Source: Alteribacillus iranensis (GTDB lineage: Bacteria; Bacillota; Bacilli; Bacillales; Marinococcaceae). From it: 64,000 bases of DNA. The translations under genes and the position numbers were made by a program. This document shows positions 17,216 to 26,638 of this stretch, piece after piece (the first letter of the stretch is position 1; each line of letters opens with the position of its first letter). A model generated the notes under the pieces. The model saw only the letters and a program-made list of their open reading frames with translations. It was not told where the DNA came from and did not search any database. Location of the stretch: the NCBI RefSeq assembly GCF_900113025.1, contig NZ_FONT01000002.1:211460-275459 (forward strand). Direction: 5' to 3'.

Positions 17216-17890
17216 TTAGTCCTCCTCTTCTGGTAACTTCTTCAAGTTTCTATTTGCTGACTCCCATGCTTTGTGAATATGATTCTCAGCAGCTTCTTTT
17301 GCTCTTTCTGGATTTTTCGCGATAATCTCTATAATTAGTTTCTCGTGTTCCTTAAAAACTTCGTATTTCCTTTCACTATCAATCCATGAAGTAGCTCGTA
17401 TGAGAGCAATTGGACTAGCAAGTGTCCTTCTTAGTCGATCAAGGACCTCATTATCTGCTATTTTAAATATATAATCATGAAGGGAATTATTAAGTTTTAT
17501 GATGGCTTCATCCCCTTGATCTTCCCTATGAATAAGCACTTTCTCCATCCTATTTATAAAATCTTCTAACACTTGGGTCTCTTCTTGTTTTATGTTTTCC
17601 GCAGCTAATTTAGCTCCAAGCCCTTCTAATACCGCTCTTGTCTGATAATAATTGCTGATATCTTTTTCTTTTAACTTACGGACATACATACCACGATGGG
17701 GTTTTGCTTCTACCAACCCTTCTTCTTGTAATCTGATAAGCGCATCTCGAATCGGAGTTCTGCTTACTTGTAAATCTTCAGATAATTGTTTGAGTAACAA
17801 ATGATCACCAGGCTTATACTTTCCCGCTGAGATATCAGCTTTTAGTTTTTCGTAGGTTGCAGTGGTGACTGTTTTATGAATTACCCGCAT
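17216..17890 (-). CDS. GntR family regulator (FadR/FCD subfamily)
   Basis: A 224-residue regulator. A winged helix at about 10-75 (LKQLSEDLQVSRTPIRDALIRLQEEGLVE) is followed by an all-helical FCD domain at about 85-215, which in this subfamily binds organic acids through a metal centre (histidines in NSLHDYIF and ENHIHKAW). It heads the regulator, PaaY-like and DASS operon. Its operator is not certain; the perfect palindrome at 23611-23640, containing TTGTATACAA, is the right kind of site for either this protein or the FCD regulator at 26639. Confidence 0.88.
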   Translation of the reverse strand: MRVIHKTVTTATYEKLKADISAGKYKPGDHLLLKQLSEDLQVSRTPIRDALIRLQEEGLVEAKPHRGMYVRKLKEKDISNYYQTRAVLEGLGAKLAAENIKQEETQVLEDFINRMEKVLIHREDQGDEAIIKLNNSLHDYIFKIADNEVLDRLRRTLASPIALIRATSWIDSERKYEVFKEHEKLIIEIIAKNPERAKEAAENHIHKAWESANRNLKKLPEEED

Positions 17891-17974
17891 AGTGTTTATT
17901 ACTTCTCCTTCCGTTCTTCCTCTATTAAAATATTATATTAACTATATCATAGACAGTTTTACACAGTGTGTCTC

Positions 17975-19501
17975 CTAAAGAGATATATCTTTACTGCTAT
18001 CTTTTTTTCTTCCATCTTTAAGAAATTTAATAGCGGGCAAAACAACTATAAATACAATAACTAGAACTAAAATAAGTGATATAGGCCGTTGTACAAAAAT
18101 TCCTAGACTGCCTCCAGACGTTATCAAAGTTTGTCGTAATGTATCCTCCGCCATCGGTCCAAGGACTAAAGCAAGAACGAGGGCAGCCGGCGAGAAATTA
18201 TACAGCTTCATAAACAGACCAATCAGTCCAAAGGCAAGCATAATCCATGTCTCGACTATACTACCATGCAAGCTGTATGTACCGATTGTACAAAGTATTA
18301 AAATAACTGGTATCATTAGTTTATAAGGTACTTGCATGATTTTTATAAAGAGCGGAATGGCAAATATATTAACTAAAATAAGAATCACATTTCCTAGATA
18401 CATGCTCGAAATCAAACCCCAGGCGAATTCTGGTTCATTTTCCATCATAAGTGGTCCAGGTTGCAGTCCCCACATTAAAAATGCCCCTAATAATACTGCT
18501 GTTGCTCCCGATCCCGGTATCCCTAATGTCAGTAGTGGAATCATAGCTCCAGCTGAGGCCGCGTTGTTTGCTGACTCTGGTGCGACAAGACCCGGCATGT
18601 ATCCTTTTCCAAACTTATCCGAGAATTTTGATACTTTTTTCTCTAATGAATAGGATAATAGTGAAGCTACAGTTGCCCCCGCGCCAGGTAACATCCCAAC
18701 GAAGAAACCTAAAACAGACCCTCTTGCAAATGTTCCTTTACTTTCTGACCATTCTCGTTTATTCGGCCAAAAAGTTTCCTTATCTTTAAATGAAACTGCT
18801 TGTTTTCTTTCTTCTTTATGAGTTCCTTTATAAATAGAGTAGAATAGCTCTCCAAGACCAAATAATCCAATAGCTACTGGGAGAAAATAAATCCCATTAA
18901 TCAATTCAGGATGACCATAAGTAAATCGCTGTGCTCCTGTGATGACATCCACACCAACAAGTGATACCGCTAAGCCTAGAAGTGCTGAAATAGCACCGTT
19001 AACTTTGTTATCCCCCATGACCACTATTAACGCTAATAGTCCAATTGTTATGATCAGAAAGAATTCTGGGGGACCAAAGGATTTTGCAAAGTTTGCAAAT
19101 GCAGGGGCAAACCCTGAGATTAGTAGGACACCTATTGTTCCGCCTATAAAGGATGCGGCTGCCTGCATCACAAGTGCTGGCCCTATTCTCCCGCGTTTGG
19201 CTAAGGGAAAACCATCAAAGGTACTAGCAACTGTGGCCGATTCACCAGGAGTATTTATAAGAATCGATGTGATCGTTCCTCCATACATAGATCCATAATA
19301 AATACCAGCTAACATTATTACGGCTGTAATAGGGTCCATTGAAAAAGTTAACGAAAGTAAAACTGCAATGCCAGCGGTAGGTCCGAATCCCGGTATTATA
19401 CCGACAATCATACCGACAAATGCACCGACTATCAGAAATAGGAGATTAATAGGTGTAACTGCTACTGACAGGCCCAATAATAAATTATCTAGTATTTCCA
19501 A
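17975..19501 (-). CDS. tctA: Tripartite tricarboxylate transporter, large membrane subunit
   Basis: A 508-residue subunit with about 11-12 helices. The TctA hallmark IIPGFGPTAGIAVLLSL appears near residues 35-51 and is repeated in the inverted half as GMLPGAGATVASLLS (near 270). It forms the translocation pore of the TctABC importer, working with the periplasmic-type binding protein and the small subunit. It is the last gene of tctC-tctB-tctA, 18 bases after tctB. Confidence 0.93.
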   Translation of the reverse strand: MEILDNLLLGLSVAVTPINLLFLIVGAFVGMIVGIIPGFGPTAGIAVLLSLTFSMDPITAVIMLAGIYYGSMYGGTITSILINTPGESATVASTFDGFPLAKRGRIGPALVMQAAASFIGGTIGVLLISGFAPAFANFAKSFGPPEFFLIITIGLLALIVVMGDNKVNGAISALLGLAVSLVGVDVITGAQRFTYGHPELINGIYFLPVAIGLFGLGELFYSIYKGTHKEERKQAVSFKDKETFWPNKREWSESKGTFARGSVLGFFVGMLPGAGATVASLLSYSLEKKVSKFSDKFGKGYMPGLVAPESANNAASAGAMIPLLTLGIPGSGATAVLLGAFLMWGLQPGPLMMENEPEFAWGLISSMYLGNVILILVNIFAIPLFIKIMQVPYKLMIPVILILCTIGTYSLHGSIVETWIMLAFGLIGLFMKLYNFSPAALVLALVLGPMAEDTLRQTLITSGGSLGIFVQRPISLILVLVIVFIVVLPAIKFLKDGRKKDSSKDISL

Positions 19502-19519
19502 GATGTTCCCTCCTCTCTT

Positions 19520-19960
19520 TTACAATCCAAAAATGCCTTTTGGAAATCCTGCGTTCAGCCAAACATCTAGAAGCAGATATGTTCCGACTGGGATAGTGAT
19601 GGATATAATGGTATTAAGTACAAGTTTTTCTCTGTTTAAAATAAAAAGCAAGGCAAACACATAGATAACCATCCCTATGACAGCACCTAAAATGTTAAGT
19701 AAGAATATAAACAGAAACGTAACGGCGAAAACTAGAAATAACGTAGTTAATTGATTGGATTTCAAATCTTCTTGTTCCAATCTTTGCTTGATTGCTTTAA
19801 AAAGAGTAATCGCTGTGAATACTATCAAAAGAAAACCTATCCAGAGTGGGAAAAAACCTGGTCCAAACTGTCCTGAGCTGGTCATGTAGTCGTATTCATA
19901 TGCCTGTACCGTGAAATAAATGGAAAATAAAAACAAAAATACAGAAAATATAATCCTCAT
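19520..19960 (-). CDS. tctB: Tripartite tricarboxylate transporter, small membrane subunit
   Basis: A 146-residue protein with four predicted helices, the size and layout of TctB (DUF1468). The GPGFFPLWIGFLLIVF segment after the first helix is the usual family motif. It couples with TctA; it lies between tctC and tctA in the expected order. Confidence 0.88.
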   Translation of the reverse strand: MRIIFSVFLFLFSIYFTVQAYEYDYMTSSGQFGPGFFPLWIGFLLIVFTAITLFKAIKQRLEQEDLKSNQLTTLFLVFAVTFLFIFLLNILGAVIGMVIYVFALLFILNREKLVLNTIISITIPVGTYLLLDVWLNAGFPKGIFGL

Positions 19961-20023
19961 GAACTATCTCCCTCAATCTTTTAAAAATCTTCAATAGGGG
20001 ATAAATATCCCCTATTGCATCGA

Positions 20024-21010
20024 TTATTCTTCTAGTACTCCAAGATCACTAAGAATATTATTGAATGTTGATGAGGTCTCTTCTAGATATTCCGTGAAGT
20101 CTTCGCCATATAATATATTTTCACTTAGGTAATTTTTCTGAATGTACTCTTCCCACTCATCGGTTTCTGCTACTTCCTTCATCGTATCAATCCACCATTG
20201 GCGAACTTCTTCATCCACATCTCCCGCTAAAATCACACCACGTGGCATTGATATGTTTACCTCATACCCTTCTTCAATAAATGTCGGAATGTCTGGGTAA
20301 TCAGCTAACGGTTCAAGTCCGCTAAATGCTAGAGCATTCATTTCACCAGATTCTATTTGGCCAATTACACCACTAGGATTTGCCACTATTGCGTCTAAGC
20401 TACCTGACATCAGTGCTGATTGAAGCTGCCCTTCCGCATTAAAGGATACATACTCATAATCTATACCTGCTTCTTTGCCAAATGTCTCAACAATCATACG
20501 GTCGACGTTAGCTACACCAATCCCGCCAATATTCATCGTTTTATTTTTTGCTTCATCAACAAATTCATCTATTGTTTCGTAACCGGAATCCCCGCTTACC
20601 ATAAAAAACATATCATCGGTGGCCATTAAAGCTACGTGTGTGAAATCAGAATAGTCCCATCCTGGATCTGATTGTAGCGGGGTGGTAATGAAGCTTCCAC
20701 TAGTTGTAGATATTTGATATGGATCTCCAATATTTTGGTGCACATGTCCCCACCCTACGGCTCCGCTTCCACCTTCACGATTTTCAGGAACAATATCACC
20801 CTCATACAGGTCATATTTTTCAAGTATTTTAATCATTTCCCTTGCCATTACATCATTTCCTCCACCAGGGCCAAAGGCAATAGTCCAGTCCAAAGTGTTC
20901 TCAGTAGATGGATATTCTGAAGCGTGCGATGTCTCTCCAGATGTTTCATCCGAGGAACACCCTGTCGCAATAATTCCAATCACTAATAAGAAAAAAATTA
21001 TTTTTTTCAT
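20024..21010 (-). CDS. tctC: Tripartite tricarboxylate transporter substrate-binding lipoprotein
   Basis: A 328-residue extracytoplasmic binding protein. The lipobox IATGC puts the lipidated Cys at 18, so the protein is membrane-anchored. FGPGGGNDVMAREMIKIL matches the TctC substrate-loop region, followed by VPENREGGSGAVGWGHV. TctC-type proteins bind carboxylates such as citrate, tartrate, glutarate or aromatic acids. The surrounding CoA-transferase and hydratase genes suggest the bound acid is then activated to a CoA ester. A cre-like site lies just upstream of the ribosome site. Confidence 0.92.
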   Translation of the reverse strand: MKKIIFFLLVIGIIATGCSSDETSGETSHASEYPSTENTLDWTIAFGPGGGNDVMAREMIKILEKYDLYEGDIVPENREGGSGAVGWGHVHQNIGDPYQISTTSGSFITTPLQSDPGWDYSDFTHVALMATDDMFFMVSGDSGYETIDEFVDEAKNKTMNIGGIGVANVDRMIVETFGKEAGIDYEYVSFNAEGQLQSALMSGSLDAIVANPSGVIGQIESGEMNALAFSGLEPLADYPDIPTFIEEGYEVNISMPRGVILAGDVDEEVRQWWIDTMKEVAETDEWEEYIQKNYLSENILYGEDFTEYLEETSSTFNNILSDLGVLEE

Positions 21011-21023
21011 ACTCTCCTCCTTA

Positions 21024-21037
21024 ATTAAGCGCTTTCA
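21024..21037 (-). promoter_or_regulatory. Candidate cre (CcpA) site before tctC
   Basis: On the minus strand TGAAAGCGCTTAAT matches the cre core TGAAARCGCTTTCA at 11 of 14 positions. It lies 14 bases before the tctC start. If bound, it would give carbon-catabolite repression of the importer. A single imperfect match, so tentative. Confidence 0.35.
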
Positions 21038-21128
21038 ATAGTTACTAAATCACTCAAAAATATTTTTTATTCTCCCTATTCAGATAATTTACACCATAAG
21101 AAACATGGCATACCTTCTGTAATACAGT

Positions 21129-21165
21129 CTGAACAGAAATTCCACCTAATGGAATTTCTATTCAG
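21129..21165 (-). terminator. Hairpin at the end of the thioesterase gene
   Basis: CTGAATAGAAATTCC and GGAATTTCTGTTCAG form a 14-15 bp stem with one mismatch, overlapping the last codons of the thioesterase. The tail is not U-rich. It probably reduces read-through into tctC or protects the upstream mRNA. Confidence 0.5.
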
Positions 21166-21586
21166 TTTTCAACCACGTTGAGGTTGCTGTTGCCGCTAAT
21201 TTTCCTTGCTCATTATACAAATTAGATTTCAAAAAGGCTAACTTACTCCCTTTTTTCACAAAAGTAGAAACACACTGTACATCTCCTTCACTGACAGGTC
21301 TTAAGAACTGTGTTTTCATTTCCACTGTTATTGCAGTACCTAAATGCTTTTTACAAAGGTGTCCCATGGAAACATCCAATACAAAAGTTATTACTCCACC
21401 ATGCAATGTGCCTTGCGGATTGAACATAAAACGCTTGCTAGAGAAGGTGATGATACATTGTTCATTTTCGTATAAAAAATTAAGTCCTAGAAATTTAGCG
21501 AGAAAGAAATGTTCAAATTCTGGTTTTTCGTGTTCTAAGGCATAGTTAAATTGTTCTTTCGCTTGTTGTTTGTCCATTTGATCCAT
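21158..21586 (-). CDS. PaaI-type hotdog thioesterase
   Basis: A 142-residue hotdog-fold acyl-CoA thioesterase. The family motif is visible as FNPQGTLHGGVITFVLDVSMG (about 53-73; shown in part), with the HGG catalytic region and the Asp two turns later. It hydrolyses acyl-CoA, often to free blocked CoA in a catabolic pathway. It starts three bases after the stop of the enoyl-CoA hydratase gene and lies in the same operon as the CoA-transferase. Confidence 0.85.
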   Translation of the reverse strand: MDQMDKQQAKEQFNYALEHEKPEFEHFFLAKFLGLNFLYENEQCIITFSSKRFMFNPQGTLHGGVITFVLDVSMGHLCKKHLGTAITVEMKTQFLRPVSEGDVQCVSTFVKKGSKLAFLKSNLYNEQGKLAATATSTWLKTE

Positions 21587-21588
21587 CC

Positions 21589-22374
21589 TTATGAATATGT
21601 GAACTGAGGTTTTCTTTTATCTAGAAAAGCTTGGACTCCCTCTTTATAGTCAGTTGTGTCAAAAGAGCTAGTACGTAAATTTTCCGTGTATTCGTCATCT
21701 TCTGTTTGCCCTGAAGTGATTAAACCAATAATCTCCTTCATACTGCGAACAGTGAATTGCGCTTTTTTACAGAGCGTTTCAGCAAAATTATATGTTTCTT
21801 CTTGAATTTCTTCCGGTGAGAAAACTTGGTCAACTAAACCAATTCGTAATGCGTGATTGACATCAACATGCTTCCCTGATAGTAAGATGTATTTTGCCTG
21901 GGATGGCCCTACTAAATCAACTAGTTGCTTAGTAGCTGTTAAACTGTATACCAGCCCTAGATTTGCTGGGGTAATACCGAATTTGCTGTTCGTATCTGCA
22001 AACCTAAAATCACAAGCTAATGCAATCTCACACCCACCTCCAATACACCATGTTTGAACCATAGCAATGCTTGGTTTTGACATAAGTGCTATTGCTCTCT
22101 CAGCCTTGTGGGTCGCATCATTGTAAATTTTTGCACCTTTTGAATCTGCTCTCAAAGTTTTGAATTCACTAATGTCAGCGCCTGCTGCAAAAGCCGTTTG
22201 ATCAGCACCTCTAACAATGAGGACTTTAATATTCGGATCGTTTTCTACGTCCTCTATAAGGGACGGTATGGCCTTCCACATTTCATGAGTTAGAGCATTC
22301 CGTTTTTCCGCGCGATTCAAAATTATTGTGGCAATTTCACCTTTTTTTTCTAATAATATGTCTTGTTTACTCAT
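21589..22374 (-). CDS. Enoyl-CoA hydratase/isomerase family protein
   Basis: A 261-residue crotonase-fold enzyme starting MSKQDILLEKKGEIATIIL. The oxyanion-hole motifs are TAFAAGADISEFKTL and QTWCIGGGCEIALACDFRFA. FGITPANLGLVYSLTATKQL replaces the canonical glutamate region, so the reaction is uncertain. I take the ATG at 22374, behind GGAGGAGG, rather than the open frame to 22446, because the longer version would overlap the CoA-transferase gene by 80 bases. The 8-base overlap kept here implies translational coupling. Confidence 0.87.
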   Translation of the reverse strand: MSKQDILLEKKGEIATIILNRAEKRNALTHEMWKAIPSLIEDVENDPNIKVLIVRGADQTAFAAGADISEFKTLRADSKGAKIYNDATHKAERAIALMSKPSIAMVQTWCIGGGCEIALACDFRFADTNSKFGITPANLGLVYSLTATKQLVDLVGPSQAKYILLSGKHVDVNHALRIGLVDQVFSPEEIQEETYNFAETLCKKAQFTVRSMKEIIGLITSGQTEDDEYTENLRTSSFDTTDYKEGVQAFLDKRKPQFTYS

Positions 22375-23590
22375 GAACTTCCTCCTCCGTCTTCTCATAC
22401 TTATTAAAAACAATTTCCTCTTCATATAACAACTGTATTTCATCATCAGAATAGCCCGCTTCTCTCAATTTCTCTGTCGTATGCTGGCCAAGCCAAGGTG
22501 CCGGTGTTTTGATTTCTAAAGGAGTTTTTGACATTTTAGCTGGTATTCCAATTGTTTTTATTGACCCCAACTTTGGATGGTCCATTTCAACGATCATATC
22601 TCTGGCCTTCACATGAGGGTCACTCAACGTCTGATCATACGTGTAAACAGGACCTGCAGGGATGCCAGCTTTGTCTAATTTATCAACCCAGTATTGCATA
22701 GGTTCATGAATAAAAATGTTCTCTATCTCTTTTTCTAATTCGTTAATGTGGTCCATTCGATCCATCAACGTCTTATAGCGGGGGTCATCAATCCATTCGG
22801 GCCTATTTATAACTTGTTCGCAAAATTTCTCCCAGAGCTTTTGATTTCCAGCACCAACTGTTACATAACCATCTTTTGCTTGATAGGATTGATAAGGAGT
22901 CGAACGACGATGCCTAGTCCCTGTTGCCATAGCCACTTCACCGGCACCGAAATAAGCAGCAGATTCCCATATAGTCCACGCAAGACCTGCATCGACTAAA
23001 GATGTATCAATATATTGGCCTTCCCCACTTTTTAATCGATGGATATAAGCTGCCAAAATACTGTAAATAGCTGTTGCTCCAGCTGCAATATCATTTATAG
23101 CTATTCCAACTTTTGCCGGCTTTCCATTTGGTTCACCAGTCATTCTCATGAAGCCAGTTATTCCTTGAGCTATGATATCAAACCCACCTTTTTGACTGTA
23201 CGGACCAGTTTGCCCAAAACCAGATATTGAACAATAAATAACTGATGGATTCTTCTTTTCTATCGAGTCGTAATCAATTCCTAGCTTTTTAACCACACCC
23301 GGTCGAAAGTTCTCAATAATAATATCCGCTTCTTTTGCAAGCCTGTAAAAAATTTCTTTTCCTTTTTCAGACTTTAAATCTAGTGCCAAACTCTTCTTGT
23401 TTCTGTTTGGCATTGCAAAAGGATAACCTTCCCCATCAATAAACGGGCCTAATCTTCTAGAGTCATCCCCTCCCGGAAATCGCTCAATTTTCGTTACTTC
23501 AGCCCCCATATCAGAGAGAACCATTGTACAATATGGCCCTGCTAGAAATTGCGTCATGTCCAAAATTTTCACACCATCTAATGGAAGCAT
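22367..23590 (-). CDS. Class III CoA-transferase (CaiB/BaiF/Frc family)
   Basis: A 407-residue enzyme that moves CoA between carboxylates. Family features: LDMTQFLAGPYCTMVLSDMG at the N-terminus, with the catalytic Asp of Frc expected near NIIIENFRPGVVKKLG..D, then PSVIYCSISGFGQTGPY and PNRNKKSLALDLKS. I choose the ATG at 23590, with GAGGAGG upstream, over 23668. It begins the CaiB, hydratase, thioesterase operon, immediately below a 30-bp palindromic operator. It should activate the acid imported by TctABC or the DASS carrier. Confidence 0.9.
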   Translation of the reverse strand: MLPLDGVKILDMTQFLAGPYCTMVLSDMGAEVTKIERFPGGDDSRRLGPFIDGEGYPFAMPNRNKKSLALDLKSEKGKEIFYRLAKEADIIIENFRPGVVKKLGIDYDSIEKKNPSVIYCSISGFGQTGPYSQKGGFDIIAQGITGFMRMTGEPNGKPAKVGIAINDIAAGATAIYSILAAYIHRLKSGEGQYIDTSLVDAGLAWTIWESAAYFGAGEVAMATGTRHRRSTPYQSYQAKDGYVTVGAGNQKLWEKFCEQVINRPEWIDDPRYKTLMDRMDHINELEKEIENIFIHEPMQYWVDKLDKAGIPAGPVYTYDQTLSDPHVKARDMIVEMDHPKLGSIKTIGIPAKMSKTPLEIKTPAPWLGQHTTEKLREAGYSDDEIQLLYEEEIVFNKYEKTEEEVHE

Positions 23591-23610
23591 AATCTCGACC
23601 TCCTCATTTA

Positions 23611-23640
23611 ATATTTTATATTGTATACAATATAAAATAT
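23611..23640. promoter_or_regulatory. Perfect 30-bp palindromic operator before the CoA-transferase
   Basis: The sequence at 23611-23640 is a perfect palindrome (half ATATTTTATATTGTA) with centre TTGTATACAA. That core resembles operators of GntR/FCD regulators. It stands 20 bases before the CoA-transferase ATG. Two FCD regulators, at 17216 and 26639, are in the same region. Confidence 0.7.
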
Positions 23641-23839
23641 ATCTAATTAAGTCATACTTGTCAAACAATTTTTAATATTTGAATCTATTATTTCTTAATT
23701 GATGCTTTCTACAAGTAATTATGAGAGGTTTTACCAAGAAGTAAGGAGTTAATGAAGAAAAAAATGGAGCTATTATCACTGATTTTACTTGAAAAAAATT
23801 TATATCTTTAGAAGTAATATTTTTAATTTAGGTTTTAAA

Positions 23840-24631
23840 TTATAAGGCTTTAACCAAACCGCCATCTACAACAAAAGACTGGCCCGTGATGTATGTGTTG
23901 GCATCGGAAGAAAGAAATACAACCATTTTAGCGAATTCATCAGGTTGTCCATATCGACCTATAGGAATAGACCTTTCCGTCTGTTGCCGCAATTCTTCAA
24001 TTGAAACTCCGAGCTTATTGGCCCGAATTTCATCAAGCTCAGCCACTCGTTCCGTAGCAAACCTGCCGGGCCCGACTGTATTAATCAAAATATTATTGCT
24101 CGCCAACTCTTGTGATAAACTTTTGGATAACCCAACGACACCAGCTCTAAAAGTATTAGATAAAAGTAAATTATCTAGTGTCTGTTTTATAGAAGAGGAT
24201 GCAAAGTTAACAATCTTTCCATGATTATTTTCTTTCATGTAGGGCAAGACTTCCCTTATTAAACGAATAAAACTTAACAAATTCAGTTCATACGCCTTTT
24301 GCCAGTCATCGTCAGAAAACTTTTCAAGTGTCCCAGCCGGAGGCCCTCCAGTATTATTTATTAAGATGTCAACCGTGCCATTCCATTCTACTGCTGACTG
24401 AACAAGCTTCCTAATATCTTCTGGTTTTGTAACATCACACACTTGATAGTCGACATTTTTATTTCCTGTTTTTTCTTTGATCTCTGTTACGGTTTCCTTT
24501 AATTCGTTTTCGCTTCTACTAGATAAGAGAACATTAGCCCCTTCTTCGGCAAATTGAATGGCGGTTGCCTTTCCTAATCCTTTACTAGAGGCTGTGATAA
24601 CAACAGACTTATTTTGTAACCCTAGTTCCAT
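23840..24631 (-). CDS. Short-chain dehydrogenase/reductase
   Basis: A 263-residue SDR. Nucleotide motif ITASSKGLGKATAIQFAE (about 12-29), NNTGGPPAG in place of NNAG, the usual Ser in NFASSS, and the C-terminal INTVGPGRFATERVAEL segment. The active-site Tyr-x3-Lys is not obvious: TFRAGVVGLSKSL stands where YxxxK should be. This divergent pattern is known in a subgroup of SDRs; the catalytic role needs care. It follows the FAH-family gene in the GntR-led operon. Confidence 0.85.
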   Translation of the reverse strand: MELGLQNKSVVITASSKGLGKATAIQFAEEGANVLLSSRSENELKETVTEIKEKTGNKNVDYQVCDVTKPEDIRKLVQSAVEWNGTVDILINNTGGPPAGTLEKFSDDDWQKAYELNLLSFIRLIREVLPYMKENNHGKIVNFASSSIKQTLDNLLLSNTFRAGVVGLSKSLSQELASNNILINTVGPGRFATERVAELDEIRANKLGVSIEELRQQTERSIPIGRYGQPDEFAKMVVFLSSDANTYITGQSFVVDGGLVKAL

Positions 24632-24655
24632 TTGGATCCTCCTTTAATATTACAT

Positions 24656-25525
24656 TTATTTTTTTAAGTCGATTACTCCATTCTCTAATGAAGTAAAGCC
24701 TTCAATCTCGCACTTTACTACGTCACCGTCTCGTATAACAATTGCCCCAGGGGTACCTGTCGATATAATGTCACCCGGTAGAAGCGTCATGATTTTTGAA
24801 TGAAAGGACACAAGATCCCAAGGCGTAAAAGTCATATTAGAGACAATATTTTTCCTGTGTAGATTCCCATTAATTACAGTCGATACTTCCAGTAAATGCA
24901 CATTTTCTACTTCATCAGTTGTTACTAACTCCGGTCCAAAACTGAAAAATGTATCGAAACTTTTTGACCTTGTTAGATAACGCGGATTACGCTGTAGAAT
25001 ATCTTCAGCAGTCATATCAATGATAGTAGTATAGCCAGCAACGTAATTAATGGCTTCTGTTTCAGATACATTTCTACACTCTTTTCCAATAATGATTCCT
25101 AGCTCAGCCTCCGCTGTTGTTCTTTTCGATTGATGTGGGATCTTAATAAAATCGTTGGGCCCTATAATTGCTGTGTCTGGTTTCATAAAGCTTGCTGGTT
25201 CAGTATTCGGAGCTTTTTCACTCAAATCGGATGCATGTTCTACGTAGTTCAATCCAATACCCCAAATTTTCCTTGGATGCCGGTACAACGGGCCAAATGT
25301 CACACTTTCTTTATTCAAACTTTCTACTTCTTTTAATTCTTCTCCCCCCTTTAATTGATACCATTCATTTATGGAAGTTAAGTCATTAGATTGAAGCAAA
25401 TCAAATAAATTTGTACTCCAATTTTTTTGGAATAAATCATTGATCGTTTCTATTAATATCACCTTCTCGTTTTTGACTACAGCAGCTTTTTCTCTACCAT
25501 TATGTGTTACTGTTGCTAATCTCAT
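24656..25525 (-). CDS. Fumarylacetoacetate hydrolase-family protein
   Basis: A 289-residue protein with the FAH fold at about 90-285. The metal site is visible as EAELGIIIGKECRNVSE and the DMTAEDILQRNPRYLTRSKSFDTF segment, which contains the divalent-metal Asp and catalytic Lys. TGTPGAIVIRDGDVVKCEIEG closes the family pattern. Relatives act as hydrolases, decarboxylases, hydratases or tautomerases on 2-keto-acids. In this operon, with two dehydrogenases, a keto-acid substrate is likely but unidentified. Confidence 0.88.
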   Translation of the reverse strand: MRLATVTHNGREKAAVVKNEKVILIETINDLFQKNWSTNLFDLLQSNDLTSINEWYQLKGGEELKEVESLNKESVTFGPLYRHPRKIWGIGLNYVEHASDLSEKAPNTEPASFMKPDTAIIGPNDFIKIPHQSKRTTAEAELGIIIGKECRNVSETEAINYVAGYTTIIDMTAEDILQRNPRYLTRSKSFDTFFSFGPELVTTDEVENVHLLEVSTVINGNLHRKNIVSNMTFTPWDLVSFHSKIMTLLPGDIISTGTPGAIVIRDGDVVKCEIEGFTSLENGVIDLKK

Positions 25526-25556
25526 TGTTCCACTCTCCTTATATAAATATAGTTAT

Positions 25557-26612
25557 TTATTTTACACTTTCTTGAGGGATACTAATTTTATATTTTTCAC
25601 TTATTCTTACCAGGTCGTCCACTACTTCTTTGGTTAATGGGATTCCATGTTTCTCTCTATCTTTAGATTTTTCTAATTCAATTTCACCTGGTAAATAGAT
25701 TCGTTCTACGTTTTTTTGTTTTTTTACATTTCTAATCTCATCAATTAACTGATCCATTCTACATTTAAAAATATCAAGCTCCTCGAATAAGTCTGCTCGC
25801 ATTACAAAGAAGAACTGTCCAACATCTTGCTTCTTTTGAAAGTCATCAAAAAGATTGCCGATGTGGTGCCCATAAGATGCCCCAGTAAACAGAGAAGATA
25901 AGACTTCTACTAGAAAAGTAATCCCATACCCTTTCGGACCACCACTTGGTAAAATTATTCCTTCAAGAGCTTCTTGTGGATTAGTAGTTTCTTCGCCTGT
26001 TTTAGATAAGGCCCAACCTAAAGGAATTTGGCGATTTTCTTGCTCGGCAAGAATGATCTTTCCTTTAGCAACAACAGTGGTTGCCATATCAAATACGATG
26101 TTTATCTCTTTCCCAGTCGGAACAGCATATGACAGTGGGTTTGTACCAAAAAACTTCTCTTTACCTCCCCAGGGTGCCATAGCTGGTGGCGCAGAAGTAG
26201 TTGCAAGAGCGATACATTGATGGTCAGCAGCATAACTTGTATAGGCGGCAAGCATCCCTGCATGGTTGGAATGATTTATTCCTACTATTCCAATCCCAGA
26301 TTCTTTCGCCTTCTCAATGGCTAGTTCTATTCCTTTTGTTGCCAACGGAATGCCCATACTGTTTTCACCATCAATGAGCACACTAACTGGAGTTTCTCGC
26401 ATTAAAGTATAAGATAAGTCTTTTCTAACTATCCTCTCTTCTAATCTTTTTGTATAAATACTAGTTTTGCTAACTCCATGAGAATGTACGCCTCTCATAT
26501 CTGCTAATACGAGATGGTCCGCTATTGTTCTTGCATGCGTATCACTTATTCCGATACTGGTGAAAATCTCCTGAACCCAATGTGTTAAGGTGCTCTTATC
26601 TATCCTATTCAC
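25557..26612 (-). CDS. Ldh2/ComC-type malate/lactate/ureidoglycolate dehydrogenase family
   Basis: A 351-residue NAD(P)-dependent 2-hydroxyacid oxidoreductase of the Ldh2 fold, unrelated to classical LDH. Typical motifs: ADMRGVHSHGV (about 43-53, catalytic His), NHSNHAGMLAAYT, APWGGKEKFFGTNPLSYAVP and FDMATTVVAKGKI. Characterised members oxidise malate, sulfolactate (ComC), 2,3-diketogulonate or ureidoglycolate. It lies between the GntR regulator and the FAH gene. An oxidation of a hydroxy acid to a keto acid fits the operon. Confidence 0.9.
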   Translation of the reverse strand: MNRIDKSTLTHWVQEIFTSIGISDTHARTIADHLVLADMRGVHSHGVSKTSIYTKRLEERIVRKDLSYTLMRETPVSVLIDGENSMGIPLATKGIELAIEKAKESGIGIVGINHSNHAGMLAAYTSYAADHQCIALATTSAPPAMAPWGGKEKFFGTNPLSYAVPTGKEINIVFDMATTVVAKGKIILAEQENRQIPLGWALSKTGEETTNPQEALEGIILPSGGPKGYGITFLVEVLSSLFTGASYGHHIGNLFDDFQKKQDVGQFFFVMRADLFEELDIFKCRMDQLIDEIRNVKKQKNVERIYLPGEIELEKSKDREKHGIPLTKEVVDDLVRISEKYKISIPQESVK

Positions 26613-26638
26613 TCGTTTTCCCTCCCAACTTGTAATAT

